Assembly (NCBI GenBank): GCA_003254905.1
Contig: QANU01058179.1
Span: 253,729-317,728 of the forward strand
Length of the DNA: 64,000 nucleotides
Reading direction: 5' to 3'
From: Nissolia schottii
Lineage: Eukaryota > Streptophyta > Magnoliopsida > Fabales > Fabaceae
This document shows positions 11,718 through 23,859 of the stretch, in pieces. The notes beneath the pieces were generated by a model. The model was given only the letters and a program-made list of their open reading frames with translations, had not been told where the DNA came from and did no database searches. Numbering within the stretch: the first letter of the stretch is position 1; the number at the start of each line of letters is the position of its first letter. Position numbers and translations under genes: made by a program.

Positions 11718-14700
11718 CAAGAGAATACCAGAGCGAGACTGCGGAGGTGTTTCAAGGTTAACAGGATGAGATTTTTGACCATGCTGCCTTTCCATGCACA
11801 AACGCCAGGAGTTCTCCCAAATGTTCCTTCCACCATCTGAAAACACAAATTCTAGGAACTCAATATTTTGTTACAAACAAGAGAAAATAGTACGCAAGAG
11901 GATCATGATTAATAATAATTCAAAAAAACCTGGGCCACCAAAAGCTGATATCATGTGTGCCTCATCAGGTGCTGTTCCTTGACTGCATCAACATTAATAA
12001 GAGATAATAGGCATGATTGATTATCATACTAGAAAGCAGAGAAATTTCAAACTTCCTAAACAAATTACTATCTCATGAAGATACACTTGTGCCAACACAC
12101 TGCACAACAATTAAAACTGAAATCCTAACAATAAAACTGGTGAAGAATTTCCTAATTTTCAGTTAACCACGCAAGAGTAGGAATGGCAATGGGGCGGGGT
12201 GGGGGGTGGGGGTAATCCCCCCCTGCCCCGTGGTTAAAAATTCAGCGCCATCCCGGCGTGGGTACCCATCTTCTATTAACCCCCACAGACAAATGTGTAC
12301 CCGTGGATATCCACGGGGTATCCAATACATTATTAAAAAAACGTTAGATTTTTTAAAAAAAACACAAATGAAAGTAAAACTATAATCATAATCATAATTT
12401 AAAAATCAATATAATTGAAGTTATCAAACGATAATCAAAATACGTTCAATACATTAAAACACTTAAAATAAAAATAATAAAAACCTAAATAATAGTATTT
12501 GATTTGAATTTAAATTTAAAATCAAATTAATTTTCAACCAAATCATATATATATATATATATATAAAATAAATAAGGGGTAGTTTAGGCATTTTGTATCG
12601 GGTCACTAGCACTGTGGGGAATAAATGAAAACTTCATGATTCATAAGCATATGTACACATCACATCTATGTGTCATCCATAGCTGAAGCTGACAAACAAA
12701 ATACAACATAACCAACATTTGAACTCACATCAAAGCTCCATAGACAAAGATCTGTGCACGCAATTGTACTTGCTGAATATCTGTGAAAGGCTGTTGAAAT
12801 AGAACACAAGGAGAAGCAGAAGTGTTCAAATCAGGAAGGCTAGATGTTGAAGCATTTAAAAGAGTAAATGGCTTTGAACTGATGGCATCAATGTGGCCAT
12901 ATGGCTGCACCTCAGATTGCATCAGCTGGAATCCAGGAGGTGGGCTCAAGGGAAGACTAGTTGATCTAATCCCTTTTTCTGACTGTCTTGGCAGAGTTTT
13001 TTCTTTCCCGTGACTTCCTTTTCTAGAAGATTCCTTTCCAGCTGTCTTATTAGATGCTCTCCTAGTTTTGCGCTCAGGTGTACCTTTAGAAACACTACAT
13101 GCCACTTCAAGGGAGATATTCCTTGCAATTTTGGTTTTTGCAGTACGTAATCCGGAAGCCAATGCAAGTCCCCCCATTACCTTCAACAATAATGAAGCAG
13201 AGGAGAAAAAATAATGAGACAAGTCTATTAGATCACCTCATAATGAAAACAATATAATATATCTTACAATGAATCTTTCAAGAAGCCCCCTAGCACATTC
13301 AGGTGCGAACTATATCAGGAAGTATAAGCTATGCAGAGAATAACATTCAGATAACAGGGCCTTGACTTGGATTATGAGCTACAACAAGAATTACCATAGA
13401 TGCTTTGTTGGCTGAACTAACAGAAACTGGATCTGTCTTGGCAACGTCTTTTCCTTTAGTAGTCAAATCTGCAGCGTCGTCTTTGGGAAAATTTGCCAAC
13501 ACCTCAGGAGTTAAGCTTCTGTCATCTTTAGATGCACTACCACCCTTAGGATCATGAACCATAGAAGATGTATTTGCTGCATCCCTATTTTTGAGCTCAG
13601 AAACGGGGGAGTTCAGATTAGCAGAAACCTTAACTTGACTCCCATCCTTCTCAGTTTCAGGAGGACTTCCAAATGTAATAGGGGATTCACAAGCATTATT
13701 TGTAGTGTTGGCAGGACAGCCTCCAGTCTGATTCAACTCAGAGTGAGAATCAGGTAAAGGAGCAGAAGATACATTACCTTCGTTTTCAGGTACAATGTCA
13801 CCTACAAAATTAATCTTGTAAAAGATGCTAAGAAAGAAAGAACATGAGATGCATGTTATTATAAACCACTTAGTGTGTTGTGCAACAACTCAACCACCAG
13901 AATATAACTCATACAGGACAGGACAACCTTGTATAAAATATTTTTCACGGTTCCACCCTGAAGTTCACTACATCCTTTCTTTGAGGACAGAGTCAGAAGA
14001 GACAAGAATGAAAGAGCAAATCAAATGTAAATTAGAAATTAGACAAATAAGCAGGGAAAAACCACCAGAATCATACGCACTATGCAGAGACCATCAGTAA
14101 GGGTGGCAAGCTAATGACAACTAGAGAAAAACATAGGGATATGGTGCTGAAGAGTAAAAAGGGTCATCACCAGAAAGGTTAGAATGTGAAGACAGAGATG
14201 AACAATACTAGCGTGATTTGTTGTTGTGAATTGTGAGTCTCATAAGAGCCATCTATCAGATACAACAATTCTTTATGAGTGGGGATTTGGTCCTCATTTT
14301 GCTTTTGGAATGCTTTGTTGTTCAGAAGGTCTTCTTTCAAGAACTCTTTTGCATATTCACAGAAAGGTAGTTTTTCAATTTTTCACTTTCAGTTAAACAG
14401 TCCTTATGCCAATCAAATATTTTTATGGATAAACTAATAGAATAGAAGTCACAGGATTGTAAAATGCGTATTACTATTAAAATAAGATATATAAATTCTT
14501 CTGAATAATTAAACTCTATTCTCTTTCTACCCATGATTTAAATCCTCCAAAAACTTCATAACTAAACATATATGTCTGAGACTCTGAGTTACTTTCTAGG
14601 CCAATAGTCAAACCAAAAATTTTCAATGTACAATGAAGCCAAAATAATGGTCCACTGGCAATTATCATCATAGGGATAGTAAGCTGGCTTCTTTTAATTC

Positions 14701-17388
14701 CAGACATTTCTGAGTGGCGCAGATCCTACATAACAGACATCGATAAGGTACCTCGCATAGTTTAGAATTAATTTGACATATGAGAAACAACAAAGCTAGT
14801 ATTTTAGTACAGAATAGTAAAAGCTGCATTAGAGTACCCAAAATCCATAAGGAACAAACACAACCAAGATTTCTTACTACATGTAACAACACCACAATGA
14901 ATTCTTAAAAGCAGTCACTAACAATGAGTACATCTATACAAGTTTAATAAAATCATTCAAATATTAGAAATTAGAGAAATCAAAATAGTTGGATATGTGT
15001 ATAATTTGTTCTGATGATCTAGAATTAACACATAAACATCATGCAACAAAATGCAGAATTTAAAAGGAATCACAAAAATGAACAAGATTAGATTAAAGAT
15101 CACCTGAGATTTTTGACAATGACTTGTCATGATTCTCTTGTATTGCCTCCTTGTCATCCTTAATAAAGGAAACTACATCATCACCCAGTTTCTTAGTTGA
15201 CTCAAATAGAACTGGATCAGTGTTAACCTCTTCTGCACACTCCTGATTATCCTTATCACTTAATTTTGCTTGAGTTTCATCAAACTTGTCAGTAGCAGCA
15301 ATCTCTCGATTCTGAGGACAATTGTTTACTGTCTCGCATAATAGTTGCTTAGATGTAGATAAGCCTGCTTCCTCAGCTATTTTTGCATCAAAATCTTTGT
15401 TTGCATCAACAGAAGTAAACTCAACAACAGTCATCCTTTTAATCTCAATGTGATCTGTAACTTCATGTGTGGACTCAACTGTGCTAGGAGTCAGGGGAAC
15501 GTCAACTATCTCGTATGATGTCGGACTAATATTTTCACGTCTTAATTGTGAAGCTGAAACATGAAGAAACATTGTAATGAGTTAGATACTTTCTGATATG
15601 AAATAACTAAACCGACTTTATTTTCTGAAGTAATCATAATATACCTGAATTATTGACAGACATGACATCATCTGATACAGTGGAAATTGCCAACTCAGCT
15701 TCCACTCTATCTGCACCAACGAGATGGGATTGGTCAACATCACAATGCGTTTGGCTAGAATCAGAAGAGACCTTTCTACTCTCTTGGTCATTGACAGAAA
15801 TATCTCGAATTTCAGGGTCATTCTGTCTGTCAGGTTCATTGTTTTCACATACTCGAGATGCCTCACCCAAAATGCAAGACTTTGTAGAGGCCTCCATACC
15901 AAATCTGGATAAACCTCCTGCCCTGCTATCATTATTTCCTTCACTAGCAGTAGAGACGTTTTTGTTCACTACAGCAAACATAGATGTCTCTGACTTACTT
16001 AATAAAATCTCAGCATCCATGTTGTGACCAATGTTCAATAACTCCTTTTCCTTCGAAACACTGCTATGACCATAATTCTTCTCAATGGTATCTACTAGCA
16101 CCTCAGAAGTAGAATCATCTTTAATTGAAGCCTTTTGCGAGTCACGTGTATTTAGTGCAGACTGATCGTCCACCTCTGCATCTGTAATCAACATTGCATC
16201 TTCATTTGCATTTCCCTGAGACAGATCTCTGAAACATGTTTCTTCACTGCATATTTCTGCTTTCTGCAGGTCAGAAACACCATCAGATACCATGCCCAAG
16301 GAATCCTTTAAACTACTTACCCCAGTCTCAAGGCCCCCAATTACGCTCCCACTTTCTAAGGCCTCTTCCATAGGGATTGAACAAATAGGTTTATCAGAAT
16401 GATGAGCATCACGGCAAGCTGCATTTCCATCCAAAGTTTGAATGTCTACATCAGTGTCTTGGTTTATCACAGCAGATTCCAAATCTTGCTTATTAGTTTG
16501 TATTTGTGAAGAGCTTTGCTCCTCAGTGCTCATACTAACTACTTCATTTTGTGCAGTTTGAGTGTTTAAAACATAAGTAGAAGAGATATTCTGTGTAGAA
16601 GCTGCTGTAATATTCGTTTTCACCCCAGAAGCAGATGAGTCATCTTGAGTTTTTTTATCCAGAGAACTACCAGCCAACGTCTCAACTTTGCTTTGGTTTG
16701 TAGTATTACATTTTCCCTCAGTAAAAGCAACACCACTAGACACAGGCATGTCAATATTTCTGCAGATATCATGAGGTTGCAGAGTACTTGAACTTCTACC
16801 AATGGATAATTCACCTTCATGAATTTGGGGAACTCCAGCCAAAGACTGCTTCATTTCTACATCCTCCTTCGATCCAGACGAGTTTTCATGAATACAACTA
16901 GGAGGCTGTAAATCTTTAACATTATCTCTAAAATCATTCTTATCATCTACTTTTGGATTGGTCTCCATTTGCTTACCTAAGAATGCCAGTTCATCACAGG
17001 CATCAGATTCCTGTGTAGCAGTTTGTCTAGGAATAAATTCCTCCTGTCCAACAGATTTTAATAGCATCTCAACAGATTCGGTGGAAGTTGCCTCAGACCA
17101 AACATTGTTATGCCTCAGTATAGAGCAAGATTCAGCTGCAGTTGAACTGAACTCAATGCCACTACTCCCCCTGGAGTATGCGTCAATCCACTGGTTATCT
17201 TCGTTACTTCCAATGCCAAGGAAAACTTCAGTTTCAACCAAACTACCAAATCTTAAATTCCCCTGAAGGCTTTCATCAAAATCAAACTTCGGGAGAGCAT
17301 AGGGACATAATACTGGAGGAAATTTGGTGCTCCCTTCACCAGCTAAATGGAGATTCTGGCTTTGAAAATCATTGTCATCACAATCCAT
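6162..17388 (-). CDS. G2484-1: Agenet/Tudor-like domain protein, G2484-1 family (At4g17330 homologue)
   Basis: Thirteen coding exons on the minus strand: 17388-15645, 15553-15104, 13801-13395, 13180-12729, 11982-11930, 11836-11729, 11607-9875, 9671-9563, 8909-8729, 8123-8059, 7981-7866, 7789-6956 and 6278-6162. All introns are GT-AG, every phase closes, and the total is 6,369 nt (2,122 residues plus TAA at 6164-6162). The start MDCDDNDFQSQNLHLAGEG resembles the Arabidopsis G2484-1 start. A long acidic Ser/Thr/Asn-rich N-terminal half is followed by alanine-rich helix or coiled coil (about residues 1340-1500). Two Agenet-like modules follow: about 1640-1700 (SLVEVFKDGKGFKAAWF) and about 1735-1800 (YVGDRVEAWIQE, with WHLRPSLIWKDGKW). 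The tail is basic and ends in LLEGLQSSLIISKIP. Agenet folds are Tudor relatives that often bind chromatin or RNA; nuclear function is an inference. The first coding exon starts just after an acceptor, so the 5' UTR is spliced. Confidence 0.85.
6340..6763. repeat. Foldback MITE-like element in the last intron of the G2484-1-type gene
   Basis: The left side (GGGTAAAGTACATTGG..., TGTAAATTACACTAACCTCCC) reappears inverted on the right (GGGAGGTCGGTGTAATTTATACCC, with a nested AGTCAGTGTAATTTACCC). The sides are about 100 bp long and imperfect, around a ~250 bp centre with a poly-T tract. No coding capacity was seen. The exact target duplication was not resolved. Confidence 0.55.
6898..6933. repeat. 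(AT)n microsatellite
   Basis: Uninterrupted AT dinucleotides just outside the splice donor at 6955, inside an intron of the G2484-1-type gene. Confidence 0.95.
9348..9405. repeat. Perfect 16 bp inverted repeat in an intron
   Basis: ATTAGAATAAAATCAT (9348-9363) is repeated exactly inverted at 9390-9405 with a 26-base loop. It may be the relic of a small foldback element. Confidence 0.6.
11678..11713. repeat. (AT)n microsatellite
   Basis: A run of about 18 AT units in the intron between the exons at 11729-11836 and 9875-11607, close to the donor of the upstream exon. Confidence 0.95.
12177..12330. repeat. GC-rich hAT-terminus-like remnant in an intron
   Basis: This short GC-rich patch (GGAATGGCAATGGGGCGGGG, then GTGGGTACCC and TACCCGTGGATATCCACGGG) stands out from the AT-rich intron. 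It resembles the subterminal GGGTACCC-type repeats of non-autonomous plant hAT elements. Ends and target duplication were not resolved. An (AT)9 run follows at 12546-12563. Confidence 0.35.
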
Positions 17389-17398
17389 GGGTGTATCC

Positions 17399-19662
17399 CT
17401 AAAAAATAATAAGCATATTAGAATAAGAGAAACAACTAGAAAAATGTGCTTAAACTTGATATAAATATATTGATAGATCATAGATAGACAGACACACGTG
17501 TTGCATACAGACAAATACACAAGGAAAGAGGTATACACAGCAAATAAGATCCACTATAGACAGACACATCCATCATCCATGCATCAGCATACACACACTA
17601 ACAAGCACATAGATCATAGAAATTCAAATTCGAAGGTGGTTTGGCCCAAATTATTTAATGTAGGAACCAGCAGCAACCCTTCAAACATGCTTTAAGGGCA
17701 TAGCACATCATGCGGCGGCTGCTACCAAAGAAATAGCAGCTAGAATAAAAATACTTCAAAAATGAACAGAATGCGCAAAATTATTAATCCTCGTAGTTTT
17801 AAAAGTTTGAACATTAAACAAATTAACAATAAAAAAAATCAATAATCAAAATTCAAGGGAAATCTGTCCTTCACATTTGTCAAAGTACTCTTAAATTATT
17901 AATAACAAGTCATAAGCATATAAAAAAAAAAAAAAAAAAAGTCTAGTGTGTGTATATTCCCTCCTTGACCCCTCGATTATGAGGGACAAAAAAAGGGGAG
18001 TGGCAAGGGAGGGACAAGGTGACCCTCCCTTGCCATCCCACTCCCTCCATTAAAATTACTCCCAAACACACTTTTGATGAAATAAGTCATCCCCTTCGTT
18101 GCCATTCCCTCTTTGGCCACCCATCCAAACATAGCCTAAGGAGGGATAACCCCTCATTTTCTTACTTTATAACCAAACTCTCTTTAGAGAATCCAAATCA
18201 TATTTTATTAAAAGAGAAGTATCACATGTCATGAAAATTTTAAACAAAATATGGCACCAACAACTTGCATCACATTGTTTTTGTTAACCAAAATATAATA
18301 AATAAGAAAAAAGAAAGGGAAAAAAAACAAGGGCAACTTATAATGCCGTCATTCATACGCACAACAACGTACCAAAAAATAAGCACAACAAAACTGTATC
18401 TATACCAATTAATAAAGAGGATTCCCAGAAATTACCAACTTTTGATGTCCAACTTTATATACCCTTTTTGCCCTTTTAGCTTGTAACTACCCACATGTAT
18501 AATAAAAAAAGAGTTTAATTTCTATCTACTGACGATGTAAGGGTTTGTTACACAGTCAACATATTAGATCTTGTCACATTACCATAAATGGTTGACATTC
18601 TCTCCCACTCCTTTAAAAGTCATGCACATCAAAAGATCTTATTGGTTGACAGTGTAAAAGACTTTACACTGTCAATAGATACAAATTAAACTTTAAAAAA
18701 ATCTATCAACTTTTGTAGAAGAAAAAAACTACCCACATTAATCATGGTTAATTGTTTGGCAGTTTTACTCTTTTAAGAATCTCTTTTTCAATCAATTACT
18801 TTAAAAATTAAAAATTATTAACAGTTTCAAACAATCCCTCTATCTCTTTTTTTTCCTGTTAGTATCTCATGTCTGTCAAGTCCCACTAGCAGTGACAAAT
18901 AACGCTATTCTTCTCAAAAAGGAAGCAAATTGAAAATTGTAATCACTATGGCTCGGTAAAATTGGTGGTTCAGTTTCAACTATCAAGTCTCAATTAAAAG
19001 AACTCCACTTCACCCCCAGCATGATCTGTTTACATGATTCCCTTATGCTCTTGCACACAGCAGCAATAAAGCAACCATGTTTCTCTTTAACGAGACATCC
19101 CCAAGAACCTTCCAAACTAATTTACAGAGAGATTGACCATCTTGTTAAATCAAAATCAGTCCTAAAACAAATCTTTCAGAGTCGACTTACCATACTGGGT
19201 CAGATTAAAAGCAACCATTTCCAACAACAAAATCACCATTTCAAAGCAAACATAGTCAAAATAAACATTAAAAACAAAAATTTAAAAAATCACCATTTCA
19301 AATCAAATAAATCCAAAGCGATAATTTATTTTCTTGGAAACAAACTTCAACATTTCAATCCCAACCAACCCTAAATCACACAGGAAACAAAATAGGGGAA
19401 AAAAATGAAAACCCTGTGTCTCATTTTTTCTCTAAAAAAAAGTTGGAAATGAACAGTACCAGAAGGAGTAAGTCTAAAGACGCTACCTCCCTCCATCCGG
19501 CGAGGAAATCCAGCACCGTTGATCTCACCTGTGCCTCAATCGCAGAGTCATCTACTGTATCATCATCATCAACAACAACAACAGATTATTTGTGCGTAAT
19601 CCCATCCAAGTAAATGCATAAAATGAAAACGAAACGACACCAACCGGAGACAAGAGGCTCAC
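17399..19662 (-). other. First intron of the G2484-1-type gene
   Basis: This 2.3 kb AT-rich intron holds a poly-A run (17922-17940), a strong hairpin at 18002-18034, and a 179 bp MITE at 18513-18691. Compared with its duplicate at 51.7-54.9 kb, about 450 bp is missing around 17945-17955. Confidence 0.5.
18513..18691. repeat. 179 bp MITE, copy 1
   Basis: The termini GTTTAATTTCTATCTACTGAC and, inverted, GTTTAATTTGTATCTATTGAC form ~28 bp terminal inverted repeats. The same element occurs at 53663-53841 (within the segmental duplication) and independently at 62349-62524. Confidence 0.7.
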
Positions 19663-19748
19663 CGGCGAGTTATAGTCCGGTGGATCGAGTTAGGGTTCCG
19701 GCGACGAAATAGAGTGGTTGAGAGAGAAAGATAGATAGAGTAGTAAGA
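19663..19748 (-). other. Non-coding first exon / 5' UTR of the G2484-1-type gene
   Basis: On the minus strand a pyrimidine-rich leader (CTCTATCTATCTTTCTCTCTC), then GGAACCCTAACTCGATCC, runs into a donor-like CCG|GTGAGC at about 19662. An acceptor TTTTTTAG at 17400-17399 precedes the ATG exon by ten bases. The transcription start is not determined; the upper bound is set at the end of the segment duplicated at 51.7-54.9 kb. Confidence 0.5.
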
Positions 19749-20640
19749 GACAGTGGAAATCACCCCAAACACACGCAAAGTGTGTGTGATACTTTCCCAC
19801 TGTTTCCTTTTTTTCCTCTAATTTTCTTTTCCATTCCCATTTTTTTTTATTAATTATTAACAAATTAACAATTATTAATTCTTCCATGTGCCTAAGTAAA
19901 ACTAAAGAAATAGTTGTGAAATAAGCAGTAAACAGCTTAATCTTACGCTAGCGTCCGTTGACAGGGACAAAAAGTATCAATTAGATTGACTGAATGTTAG
20001 TGTTAAGTATATAACAAAGAGAAGTGAAAAGAGAATGTTAGTTTTTTTAAATCATTTATATATTATTTTTTTATTTTATTTTTTAAAATATGTTTCGGAA
20101 TGACTGTTTTTTTCTTAAAGTGAAAATCAGATGAGGTAATTGAAGTGTAAAAGGCCGATGAAAAAATTGTAATTTAAATTAGTAGAGAAGAAAATATAGG
20201 AAAAGAAAATTGTGCACCACATAACTAGTTATAGTAGGGAATTTTCTTTATTAAACTGTATAGATTAAAAAAGATAACAACTTAATCTTATTAAAAAAAA
20301 ATCATGCAGTGTTTAGAGCTTGAAGGGAGAGTCGGTACGGAAAAGAAAATTGTATTTTAGACCAAATGAAAAAACATGCACTTATGAGAGAAAAAATAAT
20401 ATTAAAAAACAACTCTTGAGAATAAAATTATGGACATTGAAACTAATACTCCTTGTGAAATTATTAAAAGAGTAAAAAAAAATTATTATTTTAATATATT
20501 TAATATATTAAAAATATTAAAATTTATATTTTTTACTTTTTAATAAGTGCCTTTAAAATACTTATTAAAATGAAAACCAACATGCTAGAGTGCAGACAAC
20601 TCAATCTACTGATGTTCGGTATCATCATTAATTATGTGTT
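19749..20640. other. Upstream region of the G2484-1-type gene, nothing further recognised
   Basis: AT-rich sequence upstream of the first exon, presumably containing distal promoter sequence. I see no coding region and no clear element. Confidence 0.4.
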
Positions 20641-20647
20641 TTGAATA

Positions 20648-22860
20648 AGAGTTTTACTTCACGTACACCCTAAAATCATACACTATACATACACCAGTAT
20701 TAAAATACACAGGACCCCCCAAAAATAATCACTCGTTAACCTCTCTCTCCCACTCTCACTCACTAGCGCGTCCCACATACGCGTGACCTTCAAACTTCAT
20801 CTTCCTTGCCTCGAAAATAAGAATTGCATCACAATAAAGTCTCGTCCCTCTCTTCGATCCCCCGTCCCTCTCATTAGCTCTCGTCGATCTCTCTTCACTC
20901 TCGTCCCTCTTCAACAAATACATCGTGCTCACTGCACAAATATGTAACAGCAATCACAAAGAAAACAAAAGCTGGTGATGTTAATTGGTGATGTTAATTG
21001 TTCATTGCTATAGAAAATGGCTCATCTACAATCACTCAAAGGGGCATCTGTTGCGAGTCACGCCTGCAAATATGCTTCACACAATCCAACACGAGTTCAA
21101 AGTTTGTGCATGGTGTCATGTAAAGTTTGTGTATCTGTTACTGTAATGTTTGTGCATCGTCTGTTCAAACACTATTGGTGTACTACTCCCGCATGACACT
21201 CGACTTCCACACCAACAAGAAGGTTCTGGGAGAAGCACATAGTATAGTTGTTATGTAAGAAGCACATACTAAAATTGATGTAACCGATAATAATGATGAG
21301 ATGAATCTGTTCATGGAAAAGATGCGCAAACCAGTTATGGTTTTTGGTATAGAGTTTAGGGTTTATGCAACTTGGTTTATCTAAACTAATTGTTATAGAA
21401 TTTGTCCATTCAATTTGAGTAAAATGTCCATGAAAGATCTTGCAAAGTAATCCTTGTTTCATTCTTTTATTTTGATACAGCGTGATTGCACATCAGTATA
21501 TACAAAGTTTGTGTTATAGTGACCCTAATGTTTATGCTATAGGGGGTATAAAGTTTGTGCAGCCAAATATGCTAAATCCTCCACTAAAACAAACACTACC
21601 CCCCGTGCATACAAAATAGGACAATGTTTGTGGACAACATGATATAATGTTTGTGCATATGCCCGTTTAAAGTTTGTGCACTTTATGATACATCAGATCT
21701 TTATAATACATTATGCACAACACACCAAGTAATGTTTATTCATGAGAATATATAAAAAGTTTGTGTCAAAATTTTTATATTGTTTTTGCATTAATTGTTG
21801 AAAGGTTGATAAATCTTTATAATACATTATGCACAACACATAAACAACAAGAGTTGCGACATGTGGATAATGTTTGTGCACAATATCATATAATGTTTGT
21901 GCATATGCCTATTTAAAGTTTGTGCACTTTATAATACATCAGAATCTTTATAATATATTATGCACAACACATCAAGTAGTGTTTATTAGAATATATAAAA
22001 AGTTTGGGTCAAAATATTTATATTGTTTATGCATTAATTGTTGAAAGACTGAGAAATCTTTATAACACATTATGCACAACACATAAGCAATAGGGATTGT
22101 GGCATGTGGATAATGTTTGTGCGCAATATCATATAACGTTTGTGCATATGCTCGTTTAAAGTTTGTGCACTTTATAATACATCAGAATCTTTATAATACA
22201 TTATGCACAACACATCAAGTAGTGTTTATTCATGAGAATATATAAAAAGTTTGTGTCAAAATATTTATATTGTTTATTTATTAATTGTTGAAAGGTTGAG
22301 AAATCTTTATAATACATTATGCACAACACATAAGTAACAGGGACTGTGGCCTGCTGCCTGTTGATAATGTTAGTGTACATGCCCATCTAATGTTTGTGCA
22401 TATGTCCATTTAAAGTTTGTGCAATCAATTTTCTGTGATATTCGCCATTGATAAATGTGCATTAGATCATATAAAGCTCCAGAACACTAGAATTTCACAG
22501 AAACGTAAGGAAGATCACTCTCCATCGAAATCAACACAAAAAAGGCAAAACAATTACCACGGTTTATTTCAATGCCATTTTCGATCAACAACAAATTACG
22601 ATTATGATTATCAACGTTAGATTGTGTAGGTTCTTTCGATTTTCATGGTGCTATCGGTTGAAACGAACTCGCGATTTTGATTCTGTGCATTGGATCTCAA
22701 ATTTCGTATTCTGTTGCGTAATGGCACTGACTACGTTGAGCAAAACTCGTTTGAGAGTGACATTAATAACGTATAATATAATTCATATTAAATGTGTTTG
22801 ATACCGTATAAATAGGAGGTGTATATACGGGTGTATGGATACTGGGTGTACATGGAGCAT
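20648..22860. mobile_element. Candidate non-autonomous TIR element with internal repeats
   Basis: The left end (CACGTACACCCTAAAATCAT then ACAC) is matched, inverted, at the right end (CCATGTACACCCAGTATCCAT then ACAC), giving about 19 of 25 matching positions. Between the ends are a GC-richer segment of CTCTCT and CGTCCCTC motifs (20740-20930), a tandem array (21621-22440) and another unique segment. There is no coding capacity. I could not find a convincing target duplication, so the type (MULE-like or other) is open. Confidence 0.4.
21621..22440. repeat. ~243 bp tandem repeat array, about 3.3 units
   Basis: Units begin at 21621, 21867, 22110 and 22364 (partial), each with AATGTTTGTG followed by a CATATAATGTTTGTGCATAT-type block, TTTAAAGTTTGTGCACTTTA, TAATACATTATGCACAACAC (twice per unit) and TATAAAAAGTTTGTGTCAAA. 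The sub-motif TTTGTGCA recurs many times, starting before the array at about 21100. Confidence 0.85.
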
Positions 22861-23079
22861 TTTCATTTGAATCATTCATGTGATCAACAGGCACATATTT
22901 TTTGATCGTGTTATGATAAGTATATCTCATCCCTATTTGAGATATGTATGAAGTGAATAGGGCTTAAGAAATAAAATCTCCTTACTCAATTAAAGTAGAA
23001 AATGCAGATAAACACTAAAATTCATCATAATATTATACTAGTAAGAGTGTTAAAAAAACCATAAATCCTACACAGCTTT

Positions 23080-23613
23080 TCATTTTTGCAACTTATCATA
23101 CATTTTGAAAGACTTCTTTAGAGACCACATTGCATGTGCGAGCATTATTTTTGGATAGCAACATATAATTGTCCATGCGTAAAAATTGATTTTTTTTAAT
23201 ATTAGTTCAACATTTGATAGAGATTGCCCTTGACTTTTGTTCATCGCTATCACATGTGAAACCATGATGGGAAATTGTCATCTCTAAAACTTAAAGGGTA
23301 ATTTAGTGTCTGAAGGAGTTAAAGACATGTTGGGAATATACACAGTTTGACAAATGTTGTTCCTTAAAATAACATTTGCTCCCAACACATGCTTACCAAG
23401 TCTAAACATAACTAACATGGTACCATTACATAAACCAACCGAATGGTCAATGTCTCTCAAAAAAATAATCGGTGTACCCACCTTCAAAGTAAGTTCATGG
23501 TTAAGGGCACTAGAACAACGAATTGTGTTGAGGAATTCAAGCGTGTGAATACTATGGAAGAAATCATTATTGAAATCTGAAGCACATGTTGAATCTTCAT
23601 TTTTATCCGTCAA
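23080..23613 (-). pseudogene. Helitron-type PIF1-like helicase fragment
   Basis: The minus-strand frame holds the C-terminal motifs of plant Helitron/PIF1 helicases: TLEFLNTIRCS, NHELTLKVGTPIIFLRDID, GLCNGTMLVM, PNMSLTPSDTKLPFKF, then after in-frame stops AMNKSQGQSLSNVEL (the usual TINKSQGQTL motif). The frame breaks at 23284-23265 and nothing of the Rep domain or helicase core is present. It is a relic. The nearest ACTAGT is at 23038; I could not confirm a Helitron 3' hairpin. Confidence 0.75.
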
Positions 23614-23643
23614 TAATATTTTGCGTTTTACTTGGTGTTGCAG

Positions 23644-23848
23644 GAATTTGGTTGACCTTCACATACAAGAGAATGGTATTGATGATAGGAATGGTATTTG
23701 GTTGAGTTGCTTTCCCGAAACCTTACTTGAAGTATTGAACTTTGTCAACCTGCATAATGATGTTAATTTGGATGTGCTTGAGAAACTTGCGTGCAAATCA
23801 TTAAAGACTTTGAAGGTTAATAAAAGGGTAACATTAGAACAATTATAA
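23644..23848 (+). pseudogene. TIR1/AFB-type auxin receptor LRR fragment
   Basis: After a splice-acceptor-like TTGCAG (23638-23643), the frame reads NLVDLHIQENGIDD, GIWLSCFPETLLEVLNF, NLHNDVNLDVLEKLACKSLKTLKVNKRVTLEQL and then a stop. This is the leucine-rich-repeat pattern of TIR1/AFB F-box proteins (compare L.IQE...D..G.WLS.FP and L..LVTRC..LK.LKLN..V.LE.L in that family). Short internal losses (after PET and after KLACK) and the premature stop show that it is a non-functional piece, about 68 residues of a ~570-residue protein. The retained intron edge indicates a DNA-level copy. It lies 30 bp from the helicase relic. Confidence 0.65.
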
Positions 23849-23859
23849 AGAGTACTTGT

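Larger units (their letters stand above)
17057..19748 (-). repeat. Segmental duplication, source copy (5' end of the G2484-1-type gene)
   Basis: This interval, covering part of coding exon 1, intron 1, the 5' UTR exon and the proximal promoter, is repeated in direct orientation at 51736-54912 with high identity. The left boundary lies at ACAGATTTTAATAGC and the right boundary at AGTAGTAAG. Confidence 0.9.

Noticed and set aside
15634..17538. Upstream extension of the first G2484-1 coding exon to an earlier ATG (17538)
   Set aside because: The extension reads through a clear TTTTTTAG acceptor; the family start MD.DDNDFQSQN lies just inside the exon at 17388.
21621..22440. CRISPR-like array
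   Set aside because: Repeat units are ~243 bp and contiguous without unique spacers, in a plant nuclear context.
23030..23045. ACTAGT as the Helitron 3' terminus
   Set aside because: No hairpin of 16-20 bp in the expected position on the minus strand; the hexamer is common in AT-rich DNA.
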